This document shows positions 13,242 through 14,360 of a DNA stretch of 14,360 bases, in pieces (position 1 is the stretch's first letter; every line of letters starts with the position of its first letter). Made by a program: the position numbers and the translations under genes. Source of the stretch: DATDOR01 sp035512695 (GTDB lineage: Bacteria > Chloroflexota > Anaerolineae > Anaerolineales > JABWBV01); contig DATKDL010000031.1 in assembly GCA_035512695.1 (NCBI GenBank), positions 1-14,360 of the forward strand, read 5' to 3'. The notes beneath the pieces are model-generated. The model was not told the DNA's origin and did not search any database. It saw only the letters and a program-made list of their open reading frames with translations.

Positions 13242-14360
13242 ATGGGGCTCCAATCTTCACGGGAGACGCCCGGTACGGCCGCAGCCACGCTCGAGCTGCT
13301 CTACCATGTCAGCCGCGAGCTGGCCTCGGACCTCGAACTCGAGACGGTCCTCCAGCGCGTCCTGCAGCTTTCACTCGAAACGATCGGGGGGAACAGCGGC
13401 AGTATCATCGTCCTGGATGCCGGCGGCAAACCGGTCGAATCCGCCATCGTCCACACCGGGCAGATGTACGACCACGCCACCGGCCAGTTGAGCTCGACGC
13501 TCAAAAAAGGCCTGGCGGGATGGGTGGCCGAACACCGCCAGGTCGTCGTCATCCCGGACACCAGCAAGGACGAACGCTGGCACCGCCGTCCGGACGACGA
13601 ACCGGACCGGACCGGACCGAAATCCGCCATGAGCACCCCGCTGCTGGCCAAGGACGAACTCGTCGGCGTGATGACCCTCGTCCACCCGACCCCGGGGACC
13701 TTCACCGAGGAGCACGGCAGCCTGATCCGGGCGATCGCCGACCAGGCCGGGATCGCCGTGCTGAATGCCCGCCTTTACCGGGAAAGCCGCCGCCACGCGC
13801 GCGCCATGACGGCATTGGCCGAAAGCGCCATGGCCCTGACGATGTCGCTCGGCACGGAGGACATCCTGACCCGCGTGCTCGAACAGGTCAAAAAGGCCCT
13901 GGATGTCGAAGCCGTCTCGATCGCCCGGGCTGACCCGGTCCGGAACGTCCTCACCTACGAAGCCTCGATCGGGGAACTCTCCGAAAAGATGATCGGCAAA
14001 CAAATCCGCATCGGGGAGGGCATCGCCGGTATCGTCGCCCACACTGGAGAGGCGCTGGTTGTCCCGGATGCCCAGGAAGACGCACGGTTCGATTCACAGC
14101 ACGATCGCTGGACCGGTTTCAAGACCCGGGCGATCGCCAGCGCGCCGATCCGGGCCGGCGGCGAGACGATCGGCGTGATCGAAGCGTTCAACCCGGTCGA
14201 CGGCTCCTTCGACCCCGAGACCGAACTGCTGCTCACCGGGATCGGCAGCCTGGCCGGGTCGGTGATCCTTCACGGCGAGCTGTTCGAACGGCTCCAGGCG
14301 GCCCACCGGAACTACCGCGAGCTTTTCGACGATTCGATCGACCTGATCCTGATCACCGAC
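13242..14360 (+). CDS. Partial multi-domain sensor protein: GAF, GAF, PAS (3' end outside window)
   Basis: The frame opened by ATG at 13242 stays open to the last base, giving 373 residues of a longer protein. GAF domain 1 spans about residues 34-178 (LELETVLQRVLQLSLETIGG, then GLAGWVAEHRQVVVIPDTSKD), GAF domain 2 about 205-345 (GTEDILTRVLEQVKKALDVE, then GEGIAGIVAHTGEALVVPDA), and a PAS domain begins at about 357 (NYRELFDDSIDLILITD). No TM segment is seen, so it is cytosolic so far. In this architecture a histidine kinase (HisKA-HATPase) is the usual continuation; a GGDEF or other output is possible and cannot be judged from the window. It begins 4 nt after holB, so it is either coupled to holB or transcribed from the TAAAAT box within the holB stop. 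Confidence 0.9.
   Translation, partial: MGLQSSRETPGTAAATLELLYHVSRELASDLELETVLQRVLQLSLETIGGNSGSIIVLDAGGKPVESAIVHTGQMYDHATGQLSSTLKKGLAGWVAEHRQVVVIPDTSKDERWHRRPDDEPDRTGPKSAMSTPLLAKDELVGVMTLVHPTPGTFTEEHGSLIRAIADQAGIAVLNARLYRESRRHARAMTALAESAMALTMSLGTEDILTRVLEQVKKALDVEAVSIARADPVRNVLTYEASIGELSEKMIGKQIRIGEGIAGIVAHTGEALVVPDAQEDARFDSQHDRWTGFKTRAIASAPIRAGGETIGVIEAFNPVDGSFDPETELLLTGIGSLAGSVILHGELFERLQAAHRNYRELFDDSIDLILITD

Noticed and set aside
12149..13288. 379-codon open frame opposite holB
   Set aside because: Antisense shadow of a clear delta' gene; it also crosses the whole palindrome and both divergent promoters.

Overview
The window is a GC-rich bacterial chromosome segment with compact gene packing. 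It has no mobile element, CRISPR array, rRNA or tRNA that I can see. The gene content and style suggest a Chloroflexota bacterium, probably class Anaerolineae. The clues are tandem M29 aminopeptidases, a secreted protein ending in an FLPVILR tail, soluble GAF/PAS-rich sensor proteins, a lipoprotein HtrA protease, and several genes with a -10 box placed directly before the start codon. This assignment is by style only; no ribosomal RNA is present to confirm it.

Layout. 1-246: C-terminal end of a secreted protein (+). 247-444: AT-richer gap with a hairpin and a TATAAT box. 445-1548 and 1643-2743: two paralogous M29 metallo-aminopeptidases (+), each followed by a strong hairpin. 2913-3668: four-TM protein with a Pro-rich tail (+), behind a near-consensus sigma70 promoter. 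3745-4425: uncharacterised protein (+), possibly a PD-(D/E)XK nuclease fold plus winged helix. It converges on 4483-5172, a HAD phosphatase (-), which overlaps by 4 nt the end of 5169-6323, a lipoprotein HtrA-type protease (-). A divergent promoter region (6324-6431) leads to 6432-7421, a degenerate receiver-GAF protein (+), and 7428-9335, a soluble degenerate receiver-GAF-PAS histidine kinase (+). Convergent to these is 9380-9958, a membrane PH-like protein (-), downstream of 9987-12161, a UvrD/PcrA helicase (-). The helicase diverges from 12242-13237, DNA polymerase III delta' (holB, +), across a 72-bp palindrome. 13242 to the end is a partial GAF-GAF-PAS sensor protein (+).

How the genes work together. 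The aminopeptidases probably trim peptides in the cytoplasm. HtrA handles protein quality control on the outer face of the membrane and is translationally coupled to a small phosphatase. The 6432/7428 pair is a cytosolic signalling module in which both receiver domains lack the phosphorylatable aspartate. The helicase and clamp-loader genes share a symmetric divergent control region.

Two cross-cutting patterns stand out. First, five or six genes have a TANNNT-type -10 box whose expected transcription start falls on or within two bases of the start codon (leaderless mRNA candidates). Four of these have exactly 6 nt between box and ATG. Second, nearly every gene boundary carries a different, near-perfect palindrome. 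In one case it encodes the identical C-termini of two convergent genes, and in another it forms two mirror-image promoters.
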